Below, in pieces: positions 41,092 through 49,931 of a DNA stretch of 64,000 nt; position 1 is the first letter of the stretch, and each line of letters starts with the position of its first letter. This DNA comes from Oscillibacter ruminantium GH1. Its GTDB lineage: Bacteria > Bacillota > Clostridia > Oscillospirales > Oscillospiraceae. A program made the translations under genes and the position numbers. Under the pieces are notes generated by a model. It was not told the DNA's origin, did not search any database, and was given only the letters and a program-made list of their open reading frames with translations. The stretch spans positions 143,933 to 207,932 of the forward strand of contig NZ_DF158899.1 of NCBI RefSeq assembly GCF_000307265.1, in the 5' to 3' direction.

Positions 41092-42702
41092 TCAGCGCAT
41101 TTGCCCTTTTTGCAAACGTTCATCTGCCTCAAGGAAGCAACAGGCCCGCCCATGTTTTTTTGCCGCATAGAGCGCCGCGTCGCTCCGCTGAATCACCGCA
41201 TCAATCTCTTCATTCGGATCGTCGCTTTGGGCAATTCCCGCACTGGCGGACAGCGTATCCATGCGCGGGTCGTCTTGAAATGCCTCCCTCATTCGGTGAA
41301 GCATCTGTTCCGTCCGATTCTTCAACTCCGCCAGTTCCCATGGCCCAAGCAGTAAAATCAGAAATTCATCGCCGCCCAGACGCGCGATGAATTCGTTTGG
41401 AAAGCCTTCTTTCAAAAGCCGGGCGGCCAGCGCCAGCGCCTCGTCCCCCGTTCCGTGTCCGTGGGCGTCGTTAATCTGTTTAAAATAGTCCAAATCCAGA
41501 TAGATCAGGCTCACCCGCTGCGTTCCCCGATTCTTACTGACATACCGGTAAAAATAACGGCGGTTATAGAGTCCCGTGAGGAAATCCGTGTTGGAGTTGC
41601 GGATAATCCGTTCCCGGAGCGCACGCTCAATCGTCACGTCCCGCAAAATGCAAACCCGCCCCACCGGATCATGGAAAATATCGAAAATTGTATCCTCGTG
41701 AAATTTAAAAATCTTGTTTGCGCCGCCCACCGTCTTCGATACAACGATTTCCCGGTCCTCGTCGCTTTGAACCTTATTGCGCAAAAGTTCTTTTTTCCAT
41801 TGGTCATAGGGCCGTCCTTCAATCTGGTCCCTGAAAATCTGAAAATACTCCAGCAGCTTTTCATTGACCTTGATGATGTGGCCCTCGTCATCTTCGATCA
41901 AAATGCCAAAGGGCATACTGCGCAGCAAGATTTCAAGCTCCGTGCTAATATTTCCAAGGTCTGTGACGTCTCTCGCCACCCCTAGGGTTCCGATAATCTG
42001 ACCAGCCTCGTCAAAAACGGGAGATTTTGCGGTCTTGAACTGGCGCATCCCGTGCTTGCTCAATACCTTTTCGTCAAACAGGCAGGTCTGTTTTTTTCGG
42101 ATAACTTCTTCCTCCGACTCCAGACAGACATACTCTCCGGCGGCGTAGTCCTTGGGCGTCATATCCCAGATATAATAATGCCCCCGGCCCCGGATATTCT
42201 CTTTGGTCTTGCCCACCGCGCGGCAGAAAGCCTCATTTACCTTCTCATGGGAACCGCGGACATCCTTAAACCATACTAGATCCGGGATGCTGTCGATGAC
42301 TGTGTCCAGACAGCTCTGCGCAATGTATCCGTCTCTTTGCGTTCGCAAATCTCCCAACAGCTTTTCAAAACGAAAAGCCGGAAAAAACGCCGGAATCGGA
42401 CGCACCCAAAAATCAGCATACGGTCTTCCCGTCGGAATGGCAGCCAATTCCTGCTGCCCGACACACAGAACCAGTTGAATCTTCTCCGGTATCCGGGGCA
42501 AAAGGTTCAGAGCCTCTCCGTCCGGAAGATTCACGATCAGAACGTCACACGCCGTCCATTCCCCCTCCGCAGCGGGAAACCTCGTTATGTGACAAAAGGT
42601 CTGCTCCGGCAGAGGAACCTGACACAAAGCCTCCTCCAAGTCGGCGCTGCCGCCAAGAATATGGATTGTGAGATGATAGTCGTACACAGTATAAACCCCC
42701 AT
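41092..42702 (-). CDS. PAS-PAS-GGDEF diguanylate cyclase
   Basis: This 536-residue soluble protein probably makes c-di-GMP. Residues 1-120 resemble a small receiver-like or unknown N-terminal domain without clear phospho-acceptor motifs. Two PAS domains follow (about 130-255, DTVIDSIPDLVWFKDVRG, and about 255-370, LLRSMPFGILIEDDEGHII). The GGDEF domain (about 375-530) has TDFLTGLYNRRYFYRY, LDLDYFKQINDAHGHGTGDEAL and an intact active loop RLGGDEFLIL. No membrane segment is seen, so it should sense a cytoplasmic signal through PAS. There is no clear RxxD inhibitory site immediately before GGDEF. It is a single gene. Confidence 0.9.
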   Translation of the reverse strand: MGVYTVYDYHLTIHILGGSADLEEALCQVPLPEQTFCHITRFPAAEGEWTACDVLIVNLPDGEALNLLPRIPEKIQLVLCVGQQELAAIPTGRPYADFWVRPIPAFFPAFRFEKLLGDLRTQRDGYIAQSCLDTVIDSIPDLVWFKDVRGSHEKVNEAFCRAVGKTKENIRGRGHYYIWDMTPKDYAAGEYVCLESEEEVIRKKQTCLFDEKVLSKHGMRQFKTAKSPVFDEAGQIIGTLGVARDVTDLGNISTELEILLRSMPFGILIEDDEGHIIKVNEKLLEYFQIFRDQIEGRPYDQWKKELLRNKVQSDEDREIVVSKTVGGANKIFKFHEDTIFDIFHDPVGRVCILRDVTIERALRERIIRNSNTDFLTGLYNRRYFYRYVSKNRGTQRVSLIYLDLDYFKQINDAHGHGTGDEALALAARLLKEGFPNEFIARLGGDEFLILLLGPWELAELKNRTEQMLHRMREAFQDDPRMDTLSASAGIAQSDDPNEEIDAVIQRSDAALYAAKKHGRACCFLEADERLQKGQMR

Positions 42703-42944
42703 GGCAGCGCGGCATCCGTTTTTTCAACGAGTTTGCCTCGCCATACCAAGCAACGGAAAAGTCCCGCCGCGTTTTGTTGACGCAGCTTGAATGTCCAGCG
42801 TCCGCATATAAATGCGCGGACGCATAAAATAGTAATCCATTTTTAGCCATTGTAGCATAAATATGGAAAAAAAAATAGAAAGAATTTGTTTTTCAGTGAT
42901 TTTGTCAAAAAGCACGCGTTTTACAATCCGCAGACGCGAAAAAA

Positions 42945-42984
42945 GCCGCCCGGCGGACCTCGCTTTTTGAGTCCTCCGGGCGGC
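42945..42984 (-). terminator. Terminator downstream of the reductase chimera
   Basis: GCCGCCCGG (42945-42953) pairs with CCGGGCGGC (42976-42984), with further pairing inside (GGAC/GTCC), and the minus strand continues into a run of six T. It would have ended the original minus-strand reductase transcript. Confidence 0.85.
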
Positions 42985-43054
42985 AATATTCAGAAATATA
43001 TGCTCATTTTTTAGTTAACTTCTGCTCTGGCGCCAAAAATTTTCAGCGCAAAAA

Positions 43055-44593
43055 TCAGATGGCCAGTGCCGCGTCCAGCGCATCGCCGGTGGCAAGGACC
43101 GCATTGCCGGGGGCCTTGGCCGCCTCGCCGATTGCAAAGACCTGCGGCACAGTTTCTTTCAGTGCCTCGCTCAAAGGATCGCTGCTGCGGCTGCCCATGG
43201 CCAGAACGATGCTGTCATACTCACGCATGGAGCCGGCGGTTCCGTCCATCAGGGCGTAGTCCACGCCGGCGGGATAAAACTGGCCAACCTTGGCGCCGGG
43301 ACGCAGCTCCACACCATGGCGGGTGAAATTATCAAACATGAACTTTCGATTTTCCGGTACCACATCGCCTGCGATCACGTCCTTCATTTCGATAATTCCC
43401 ACCTGATGGCCCCCCTCCGCCAAAAATTCCGCTGCCTCGCAGCCCACCATGCCGCCGCCGCCAACCACCAGAACCCGCTTGCCCATCCGGACCTTGCCGT
43501 CCAGCAAATTCTGCGCGGTAACATAACCGCATTCACTCAAACCGGGAATTTTTAAAGTCAGGGGATTGGCGCCGGTGGCCAGAATCACAGCGTCTGGCTG
43601 CAGCGCCAGAATGGATTTCACGGCAGCCTCCGTACCCGTCTGCAAGTCAATCCCCGCCTGCTCACATTTCACGATCATGGATCGGATCGCCGCAGTGATC
43701 TGGCCCTTGCCGGTGGGATAGGCGGCAATGCGGAAGTTGCCGCCAAGCTCCGTGAACCGGCCCACGGCGATGATGGGAATGGACACGGCCTTTTTGATCT
43801 CCGTCACAAGATCGGCATTGAAGCCGCCGTGGGTCACGCCGGGGGCCCACATAAACTCATCCGCCAGATGGATGGCCCGGGTGATGTGGAGCGCGTCCAC
43901 GCCGCACTCCTGCTCTAAGTAAGCTGCCACCGCCGCCGCATCCTGCACGGTCTGTCCGCCGGGAACCTCGTCGCCGGCGTTGATGCGGCAAAGAATGGGG
44001 AGGTTTCCGCCGGTCTTTTGGCGGATGTTTTCAATGATAAGTCTGGCAAGGCGCATCCGGTTTTCAAAGCAGCCGCCGAACTCGTCGGTGCGGTTGTTGG
44101 TTCGCTGGGAGATAAAGGTGCTGACCAAATATCCGTGGGCGCAGTGGACCTCCACCATGTCAATGCCGGACATCTGGGCGCGGCGGGCCGCGTGGCCATA
44201 GCACTCGATCAGGCGGTAAAATTCTTCTTTGCCGATAGCCTCCGGCACCTCCCGTCCCTCGGGGGCAGGAATGGGGCTGGCGGCTTTCAAGAGGAAGCCC
44301 GTCAGCTTGGAGCTGCCCTCCGGTCCCGCATGCTGGAGCTGAATGGAGCCTTTGGCCCCGTACTGGTGGCAGGCGTCCGCCGCCGCCTTGAAGCCGGGAA
44401 CCGTTTCGTCTGTGAAGAGGCAGGGCTTTCTGGGGCCGCCCTTGGCCCGGGCGCTGTAATAGCCGATGGAGCGGTCGCTGAGACTGCCGTCGGTATTGTG
44501 ACCAGTGAGTTTGCCGTCCTCCCCCACGGTGACGGTGTTGCACGCGCCGATCAGGGCCGCGGCAGGATACAGGTCGTCCAGATAGTCCTTCAC
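43055..44593 (-). pseudogene. Chimeric AroE fragment-Old Yellow Enzyme-type reductase with internal deletions
   Basis: The open frame encodes 512 residues but appears to be assembled from pieces. Residues 1-38 (LYPAAALIGACNTV, GKLTGHNTDG) are the middle of a shikimate dehydrogenase. At TDG the sequence jumps into an NADH:flavin oxidoreductase of the BaiCD/2,4-dienoyl-CoA reductase type (SLSDRSIGYYSARAKGG), lacking about the first 40 residues. The catalytic-region motif VEVHCAHGYLVSTFIS is present. After AVGRFTE it jumps to LGGNFRIAAYPTGKG, which skips the 4Fe-4S cysteines and the first FAD GxGxxG. The NAD motif VLVVGGGGMVGCEAAEFLA remains. Normal length is about 640-680, so I call it non-functional. 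Confidence 0.75.
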
Positions 44594-44817
44594 CGCCGTC
44601 TTTCAGGGCATGGTGATGTTACCCCCCCCACGCGGAAGGTCTTGATGGCTGCCATGCCCGCAGGCAAATTGTCCAACGGCACCTCAAAGGCCATGTAGGC
44701 CGCGTCGATGCCAAGGCGCTGGAAGGTATAGTTGTACATGGCGGGAGAGCCGGAGTGTCCCACCGGAGAGCCAATCAGGCAAAACAGCCGGGTATGGCCG
44801 GAAATACGGGATTCCAT
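44590..44817 (-). pseudogene. aroE: N-terminal fragment of shikimate dehydrogenase-like gene (copy 1)
   Basis: From the ATG at 44817 (GAGGAGAAATTT upstream) the frame reads LIGSPVGHSGSPAMYNYTF, the shikimate-binding SxS region of AroE, and on to TFRVGGV. At a run of eight C (44622-44629; G on the coding strand) the frame shifts and ends in TSPCPERRR. A one-base change there would restore the expected GGNITMP, but a TGA then stands where Leu is expected before KTAVKDYL. The remainder of the domain continues in the chimeric frame, whose GTG overlaps this stop as GTGA. The run is a possible sequencing or slippage site; the second lesion argues for true decay. Confidence 0.75.
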
Positions 44818-44906
44818 AATAAATTTCTCCTCAATTGGCAAAAAGTCGTTTCAAGTTTTGATTTTTTTCTCCAGAATTTTAGGCCACGCGGCCTCTAAGA
44901 CCTGTT

Positions 44907-45713
44907 TTACACCTTTAAAGTTCCGCTGTACGGCATCGGCTCCACGCCGATGCCATATTTTCCCGCCCGATGGCACAGTTCCCGGAGCTTTTGGGCGGTG
45001 TATTCCACGGAGTAGTTCTCCATCATGCCGCAGATGATCTGCTCCACACCGAACAGCTCGCACATATGAAAGCACATCTGCTCCTCAATCTCACCGGAGT
45101 ATAGCGCAAAGGCCGCCGCCCCCTGCCACAAAAGCATACCCAAGCCTTGGGCGGTCTTGCATCCAGCTGCTTTCGCGTCACGGAGCAGCTTCGTCTCCAG
45201 CGGATGATACACGGTGTCCGCAACCACCAGACCGGGGCGGAGCAGACTCAGGTCGGTGATGAGGCTCTGGTCCTCCAGCGGGGCCATGCCCACCCGGGTG
45301 GCGTTGGTCAGAATGTCGCTGCTTTCAATTTCGCGGCGCAGCGCCGCAGTGTCCGCCAGATCGTACAGCGCCATTTTGCAGGATGGCACCTGACTTGCAA
45401 TGTGGCGGATATTCGCTTCCACCTTGGGGAAAAACGTGTCCTTCATGTTGAAGACCGCGATCTCCCGCGCCCCGTCTAAAGCGCTCTGGGCAATGATGGC
45501 GGTGGCGGCTCCGCCGCCCAAGAGAGTAAGTTTTTTGCCCTTCACGTCCGAACCGATGGACTGGGGATTTTTCACATAACCCTCGCCGTCGGTGATGTAG
45601 CCCTTCAGCCTTCCATTTTCATTGACAATGGTGTTCACCGTTCCGATGATCCGCGCAGCGGGAGACAGCTTGTCGAGATACTGACCCACCTCCCCCTTCA
45701 GTGGCATGGTCAC
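44907..45713 (-). pseudogene. aroE: C-terminal part of shikimate dehydrogenase-like gene (copy 2)
   Basis: This 268-residue frame begins GTG ACC ATG CCA and carries most of an AroE homologue: TMPLKGEVG with the catalytic Lys, IIGTVNTIV, the NADP domain LLGGGAATAIIAQSALDGA and TNATRVGMAP, and the closing GLGMLLWQGAAAFALYSGEI. The usual NTDG motif reads ITDG. An extra tail of about 35 residues follows. Its GTG overlaps the N-terminal fragment's stop as GTGA, and GGGAGG lies five bases upstream, so coupled translation is possible. As a single protein it lacks the shikimate-binding N-terminus, so I treat it as one half of a broken gene. Confidence 0.7.
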
Positions 45714-45886
45714 GTTGGCCTCCCGCAGGTTGAATCCCGCGCCTTTTCCAATGGAATGCTAAAGGCGAAATAGCGGCAGTCCAGATCATACTTTTCAAAG
45801 CAATAGTTGTACATCGCCGGCGAGGCGGAGTGTTCCACCGGAGAGCCGATCAGCCCCAGCAGCCGGGTCCTTCCCGAGATTTCCAT
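45710..45886 (-). pseudogene. aroE: N-terminal fragment of shikimate dehydrogenase-like gene (copy 2)
   Basis: From the ATG at 45886 (AAGGAGGAAAC upstream) it encodes LIGSPVEHSASPAMYNYCF and YFAFSIPLEKA. It then runs out of frame (RDSTCGRPT) and stops. The correct frame resumes at GFNLREANVTMPLK, so about nine codons plus a frame change have been lost between IPLEKA and GFN. This is the same structural position at which copy 1 is broken. The two copies are paralogues, not identical repeats. Confidence 0.75.
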
Positions 45887-46047
45887 ACTTGTTTCCTCCT
45901 TGGCGGCAAAACGGACCGCCATCCTGTTTCGATTTTCTGATTCCCTTCGCAAATCACATTCTATCGGTGGTACAGCTTAAAAACAAATTAATTACATTTT
46001 TAAATCCATAGTTTTTGTTATTGAAAAAGGAGAGCGAGGGTCGGCAT

Positions 46048-46562
46048 GTGGACTTCCGCTTCGATTCCGACATCACCGGCTGCTGGACGGCCTGCGCCGC
46101 GGCGATTACGACGTGGTTTTCTGTTCGTCCACGGGGGATGAAGACGTGGACTTCACCCCGGTGTCTCAGCAGGATCTGGTTCTGATCGTCCCCGGCGGGC
46201 ATCCGCTGGCAAAGCATCATACTGTGGATTTGGCGGACACGCTGGATTACCCCTATATCTTTTTCGGCCCCGGTTCCGGACTGCGCCATGTGGTGGACGG
46301 GATGTTCAAAAAGCTGGGCGCGGCCCCCACCCTGGCCTACGAAGTAACGGAGAATCAGGTAATCACCGGACTGGTGGCTCAGGGCTTTGGCATTGCCGTG
46401 GTTCCATATATGGAACTGCTCCTGCGGCTGAACGTCCGCATTTTGCAGATTTCCAACCCCGTTTGGGAGCGCATTTTCTATATGGCAACGCTGAAAAACC
46501 GGTCCCTGCCCCCCGCCGCCCGGAATTTTACCGACTATGTGCGGCGGACAACCCACCTGTAA
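46048..46562 (+). pseudogene. LysR-type regulator remnant (effector domain only)
   Basis: The frame from 46113 encodes the C-terminal half of a LysR substrate-binding domain (LVLIVPGGHPLAKHHTVDLAD, ENQVITGLVAQGFGIAVVP). Just upstream the same domain continues in another frame (VDFRFDSDITG), with a one-base shift at about 46080 before LLDGLRRGDYDVVF. The DNA-binding half is absent. It is divergent from the aroE/reductase genes, the usual position for their regulator, and has decayed with them. Confidence 0.8.
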
Positions 46563-46837
46563 AAATAGCCAAGCTGAAAGGTCCGTCCTTGCTTGGATAG
46601 ACAAAATCAATGGAACTCAGAGAATTTCCGCATAACTCCTCTTTTCTGTTTTCAGCCCACCTTTTGCCTGTGCAAAAGCCAGATTAAAGCGCTCCGGCGC
46701 CAGTTCTGAAAACTGTCGCTGGAGCGCTCTGCATATCGGTTTCTTCGATATATATAATTCTCCGATTCCATCCACCGATTGAACCGCCGCCATATTCCTA
46801 TTAAAATAAAGCCAATGACGATAGATGGAGGAGCACC
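46563..46837 (+). promoter_or_regulatory. Promoter region of the cysteine desulfurase-like gene with a long stem-loop
   Basis: TTGAAC (46779-46784) and TAAAAT (46802-46807) with 17 bases between them form a plausible promoter. Upstream, 46686-46726 folds into a long imperfect stem: outer arms AGCGCTCC/GGAGCGCT and inner arms CAGTT/AACTG around CTGAA. There is no T run on the plus strand, so it is not an obvious terminator. I recognise no gene here. Confidence 0.5.
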
Positions 46838-48019
46838 ATGGATACGATTTACTTCGACAATGCCGCCACCTCATTTCCCAAAGCCCCCGGCGTAGGCCGG
46901 GCAATGGCCGACCTGATTGAAAACGGGGCGTTCAACATCAGCCGGGGCGGCTATGAGCGATCCTATGAGCTGCTGGGTCAGGTGCTGGATACTCGGGAGC
47001 GGCTGAAGCGGCTGTTTTCCGCCCCGAAGGACGCCTGCGTCTGCTTTACCGGCGGAGTTACCGCCGCTCTGAACCAGTTTTTGAAGGGAACCCTCTCTCC
47101 CGGCGACCATGTGATCGTCTCCTCCATGGAGCACAACGCGGTGATGCGCCCTCTGTATACGCTGGCCCAATCGGGCGTGGAAGTGAGTGTCGCCCCATGC
47201 GCACCGGACGGCACGTTGGACCCCCAAACAGTTCGGGACTGCTTTCAGCGCAATACGAAGGCGGTGCTCTGCACCCATGCCTCCAATGTCTGCGGCACGA
47301 TTCTGCCTGTGGCCTCTATCGGCGCGCTCTGCCGGGAAAGGGGCGTGTGGTTCGCGGTGGACGCAGCCCAGACCGCAGGAATCTACCCCATCGATATGGC
47401 AGGTATGTCGATTGACTTTCTGGCCTTTCCCGGCCACAAAAGTCTGCGGGGGCCTCAGGGTGTGGGCGGTTTTCTGGTAACACCGCCGCTGGCGGCGGCG
47501 ATGTGCCCGGTAATTGAGGGCGGCACGGGTTCCCAGTCGGACTTGGAAGATCAGCCGGAATTTCTGCCGGACAAATTCGAGAGCGGCACCCTGCCTCTGC
47601 CCGCCATCATCGGTCTGCGGCAGGCGTTGACAGCGCTTGAAAACGGCACGGAAACGGCTTATCGGCACGAGATGGCCTTGACTTCCCGGTTTTTAGAGGG
47701 ACTTTCAGCCATTTCGCAAGCAAAAGTCGCGGGAATTTCCGATCCATCCCGGTTGACGGAGCGTTTGGGCGTGGTCAGCGTGGACTTCTCACTCACGGAC
47801 AACGCGGAGCTGGCCTATGCGCTGGAACAGGAGGCCGGGGTCATGACCCGGGTGGGGCTTCACTGCGCTCCCCGCGCCCATCAGACTCTTGGCACTTTTC
47901 CCCAGGGGACGGTTCGTTTTTCCTTCGGACCGGAAAACACTTCGGAGGAAGTGGACGTATGCCTGCGGGCCATCCGAAAGATTCTGAGCCAACGGCCTGT
48001 TTTCCTCTCTGCCCCTTGA
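46838..48019 (+). CDS. Class V aminotransferase, cysteine desulfurase-like
   Basis: This 393-residue PLP enzyme resembles CsdA-type cysteine desulfurases and selenocysteine lyases. It begins TIYFDNAATSFPKAP and has SMEHNAVMRPLYTL, the PLP contact VDAAQTAGIYPIDM and the Schiff-base Lys in FPGHKSLRGPQGVGG. A Cys in RVGLHCAPRAHQTLG is at the position of the catalytic cysteine. It would mobilise sulfur from cysteine as a persulfide. It stands alone, without IscU, SufU or ThiI partners, so its acceptor is unknown. The RBS is GGAGGAG. Confidence 0.88.
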   Translation: MDTIYFDNAATSFPKAPGVGRAMADLIENGAFNISRGGYERSYELLGQVLDTRERLKRLFSAPKDACVCFTGGVTAALNQFLKGTLSPGDHVIVSSMEHNAVMRPLYTLAQSGVEVSVAPCAPDGTLDPQTVRDCFQRNTKAVLCTHASNVCGTILPVASIGALCRERGVWFAVDAAQTAGIYPIDMAGMSIDFLAFPGHKSLRGPQGVGGFLVTPPLAAAMCPVIEGGTGSQSDLEDQPEFLPDKFESGTLPLPAIIGLRQALTALENGTETAYRHEMALTSRFLEGLSAISQAKVAGISDPSRLTERLGVVSVDFSLTDNAELAYALEQEAGVMTRVGLHCAPRAHQTLGTFPQGTVRFSFGPENTSEEVDVCLRAIRKILSQRPVFLSAP

Positions 48020-48044
48020 AACTCGGCATTCCTTTCCCTGCAAA

Positions 48045-48083
48045 AAGACGCGCGGCGGGTGTTCCCGCCACGCGTCTTCCTTT
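48045..48083 (+). terminator. Bidirectional terminator
   Basis: AAGACGCG plus GGCGGG pair with CCCGCC plus CGCGTCTT around TGTT, with one mismatch, and CCTTT follows. It separates the convergent desulfurase and PH-domain genes. Confidence 0.82.
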
Positions 48084-48090
48084 ATAAAAT

Positions 48091-48675
48091 TCAAGCTGTT
48101 TTAGCCGATTTGACCGCCGTGGCCTGCTGAAGCAGGGACTGGACGATGTCCGCGTCCCGAATTCCATAGAGAACCAGACCAATCGCCTTGTCCTGACCCT
48201 CCTGCCCCTGCAGATTCGTCTTGGGATGGCAGGCTCTCCAGCGCAGCTGGCGGCGAATATCCTCAAAGATAACGCTGCCCAGCACCAAGGTGTCCGCCTC
48301 GCCGTTAAGGCTCACCCGCTGCACACCGTCCAACTCCGAAAGCTCCATGTAGAACATGCTCTTGTCCCGCATGAGGAAAATAACTCTCTGGTTGGTAACG
48401 AAATACTTCTGTTTCATAATGCTTCCCTGCTCGATCCAAGGTGTTGCAATGATCAGAAGCGCCACAAATACAACCAGTCCAATAAACTTCCAGCTAAGAG
48501 CGCCATCCCGTGAGCAGTAAGTTCCCAGCAGTGCGCAGGTCGCGGCTGCCGTGGCCACCCATTTGAAAATGATCTGCTCTCTTGTCCGCTCGCCCATCAG
48601 CGGAAACGGCGCGGTGCGTCCGCTCCAGCGGACCGTTTCGCCCTCCCGCAGGTATTCATTCAATTCTTTTTCCAT
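48091..48675 (-). CDS. PH-domain-like membrane protein
   Basis: This 194-residue protein begins MEKELNEYLREGETVRWSG, typical of bacterial PH-domain membrane proteins. Two membrane helices lie at about 34-50 and 62-80, and then a beta-rich domain with YFVTNQRVIFLMRDKSMFYM follows. The ATG at 48675 is chosen because AAGGAG lies nine bases upstream. Function is unknown; such proteins may bind lipids or act in envelope stress. It is a single gene. Confidence 0.75.
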   Translation of the reverse strand: MEKELNEYLREGETVRWSGRTAPFPLMGERTREQIIFKWVATAAATCALLGTYCSRDGALSWKFIGLVVFVALLIIATPWIEQGSIMKQKYFVTNQRVIFLMRDKSMFYMELSELDGVQRVSLNGEADTLVLGSVIFEDIRRQLRWRACHPKTNLQGQEGQDKAIGLVLYGIRDADIVQSLLQQATAVKSAKTA

Positions 48676-48967
48676 GATGATTCGCTCCTTCTTGTAACTG
48701 TTCAGCAGGCAGCCTTCTCCCACTTCTGCCGTCAGCCCTTTTATTAGTTTTAATTATAGCGTGGAATCCCGTTCAGCGGGTGCAAAGGCCCCTCCCACCC
48801 CTGTTAACACCGTGTGAAAAACCTGTTGGCTCGGGAATGTCATGGCAAATAGTCGGATAAAATTTGGTTGATTTGTCCATTTTGGACTTTTTATCTGCCT
48901 CTCTAATCGTCCAGAGCCGCGAGAGCAGAACTTCCTCCTCTTTTTACAAATTTTCTACAAAAAGATC

Positions 48968-48996
48968 TTGCAATCCTCGAAAAACTGTGCTAGACT
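48968..48996 (+). promoter_or_regulatory. rpmE: SigA-type promoter of rpmE
   Basis: TTGCAA and TAGACT are exactly 17 bases apart, with a leader of about 60 bases that could host autoregulation. Confidence 0.7.
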
Positions 48997-49062
48997 AACT
49001 TGTGCCTTTGTGAGAGGGCACTGAATAAAATCGAGTCGGATCGAAAGAGGTGAACAAGAGCA

Positions 49063-49266
49063 ATGAAGGAAGGAATCCATCCCGATTATCAGCAGACTAC
49101 TATTTCTTGCGCCTGCGGTAATGTGATTGAGACAGGTTCTACCAAGAGAAATATCAAGGTGGAAGTCTGCTCTAAGTGTCACCCCTTCTTTACAGGCAAG
49201 CAGAAGCTGGTCGATACCGGCGGACGCGTGGCCAAGTTTAATAAGAAGTTCGGTCTGGGCAAATAA
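49063..49266 (+). CDS. rpmE: 50S ribosomal protein L31, zinc-binding type
   Basis: L31 (67 residues) helps bridge the two ribosomal subunits. It starts [20 protein letters not shown], with the zinc-ligand pairs CAC and CSKC, and ends with [15 protein letters not shown]. The cysteines mark the zinc-containing C+ form, as opposed to the zinc-free paralogue induced in zinc starvation. It has its own promoter and terminator. Confidence 0.97.
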   Translation: MKEGIHPDYQQTTISCACGNVIETGSTKRNIKVEVCSKCHPFFTGKQKLVDTGGRVAKFNKKFGLGK

Positions 49267-49284
49267 GTCCACTGACACGTTCAC

Positions 49285-49317
49285 AAAACCCCGTATCCGT
49301 AAGGATACGGGGTTTTT
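49285..49317 (+). terminator. Rho-independent terminator of rpmE
   Basis: A perfect stem AAAACCCCGTATCC with its complement, loop GTAA, ends in a T run. Confidence 0.92.
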
Positions 49318-49333
49318 GCGTCTATTTGCCCGC

Positions 49334-49362
49334 TTTACAATTTTTGGCGGGACGGATATAAT
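49334..49362 (+). promoter_or_regulatory. SigA-type promoter of the flavin reductase-hflX operon
   Basis: TTTACA and TATAAT are 17 bases apart, 36 bases before the flavin reductase start. Confidence 0.75.
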
Positions 49363-49397
49363 AACGCTATGCTTTTAAAATAAAGGAGACGATTGCC

Positions 49398-49904
49398 ATG
49401 CGCCTGAAACCTGTCAACGCCAGAGATCTCTCTCTGGAGACGCTCCGTCTGTTTACGGGGCGGACGCCCCTGCTGACCGCAGGAGATCGAAACATCTGCA
49501 ACCCCATGACCATTGGCTGGGGCGGCTTGGGAGAGCTTTGGCAAAAGCCTGTCTGCACGGTATACGTGCGGCAGTCGCGCTATACCTTTCAGTTTATGGA
49601 ATCCCACGACTATTTCACCGTGTCCGTCCTGCCGGAATCTTGCCGCGACGCGCTGCATCTGTGCGGCTCAAAAAGCGGGCGGGATCTTGATAAAATTGCG
49701 GCCTGCGGCCTCACGGTGCGCTATGGCGCGGGCGACGCCCCGTTTTTCGACGAGGCGGAACTGGTGCTGGTGTGCCGCAAGCTGTATGCGCAGGACATGA
49801 AGCCGGAATGTGTGATTGATCAGGCGGCAGCCGAGCCTTTTTATAAGGAGGGCGACTGGCATCGCATGTATGTGGGCGAGGTCGTGGAGGCCTATCAGGC
49901 ATAA
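49398..49904 (+). CDS. Flavin reductase-like FMN-binding protein
   Basis: This 168-residue split-barrel protein is of the flavin reductase-like family. It has NICNPMTIGWGGLGELWQKP and VYVRQSRYTFQFMESHDYFTVSVLP, the flavin-binding surface of this group, and the later EAELVLVCRKLY. Members reduce or carry FMN using NAD(P)H; the partner is unknown. It is the first of four closely spaced plus-strand genes ending in yigZ. The RBS is AAAGGAG. Confidence 0.85.
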   Translation: MRLKPVNARDLSLETLRLFTGRTPLLTAGDRNICNPMTIGWGGLGELWQKPVCTVYVRQSRYTFQFMESHDYFTVSVLPESCRDALHLCGSKSGRDLDKIAACGLTVRYGAGDAPFFDEAELVLVCRKLYAQDMKPECVIDQAAAEPFYKEGDWHRMYVGEVVEAYQA

Positions 49905-49931
49905 CCGCCGGATAGGCGGAAAAGGAGATTT

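Noticed and set aside
44622..44629. Run of eight C as a phase-variation switch for aroE copy 1
   Set aside because: Correcting the run by one base still leaves a TGA a few codons later, so length change alone would not restore the gene.
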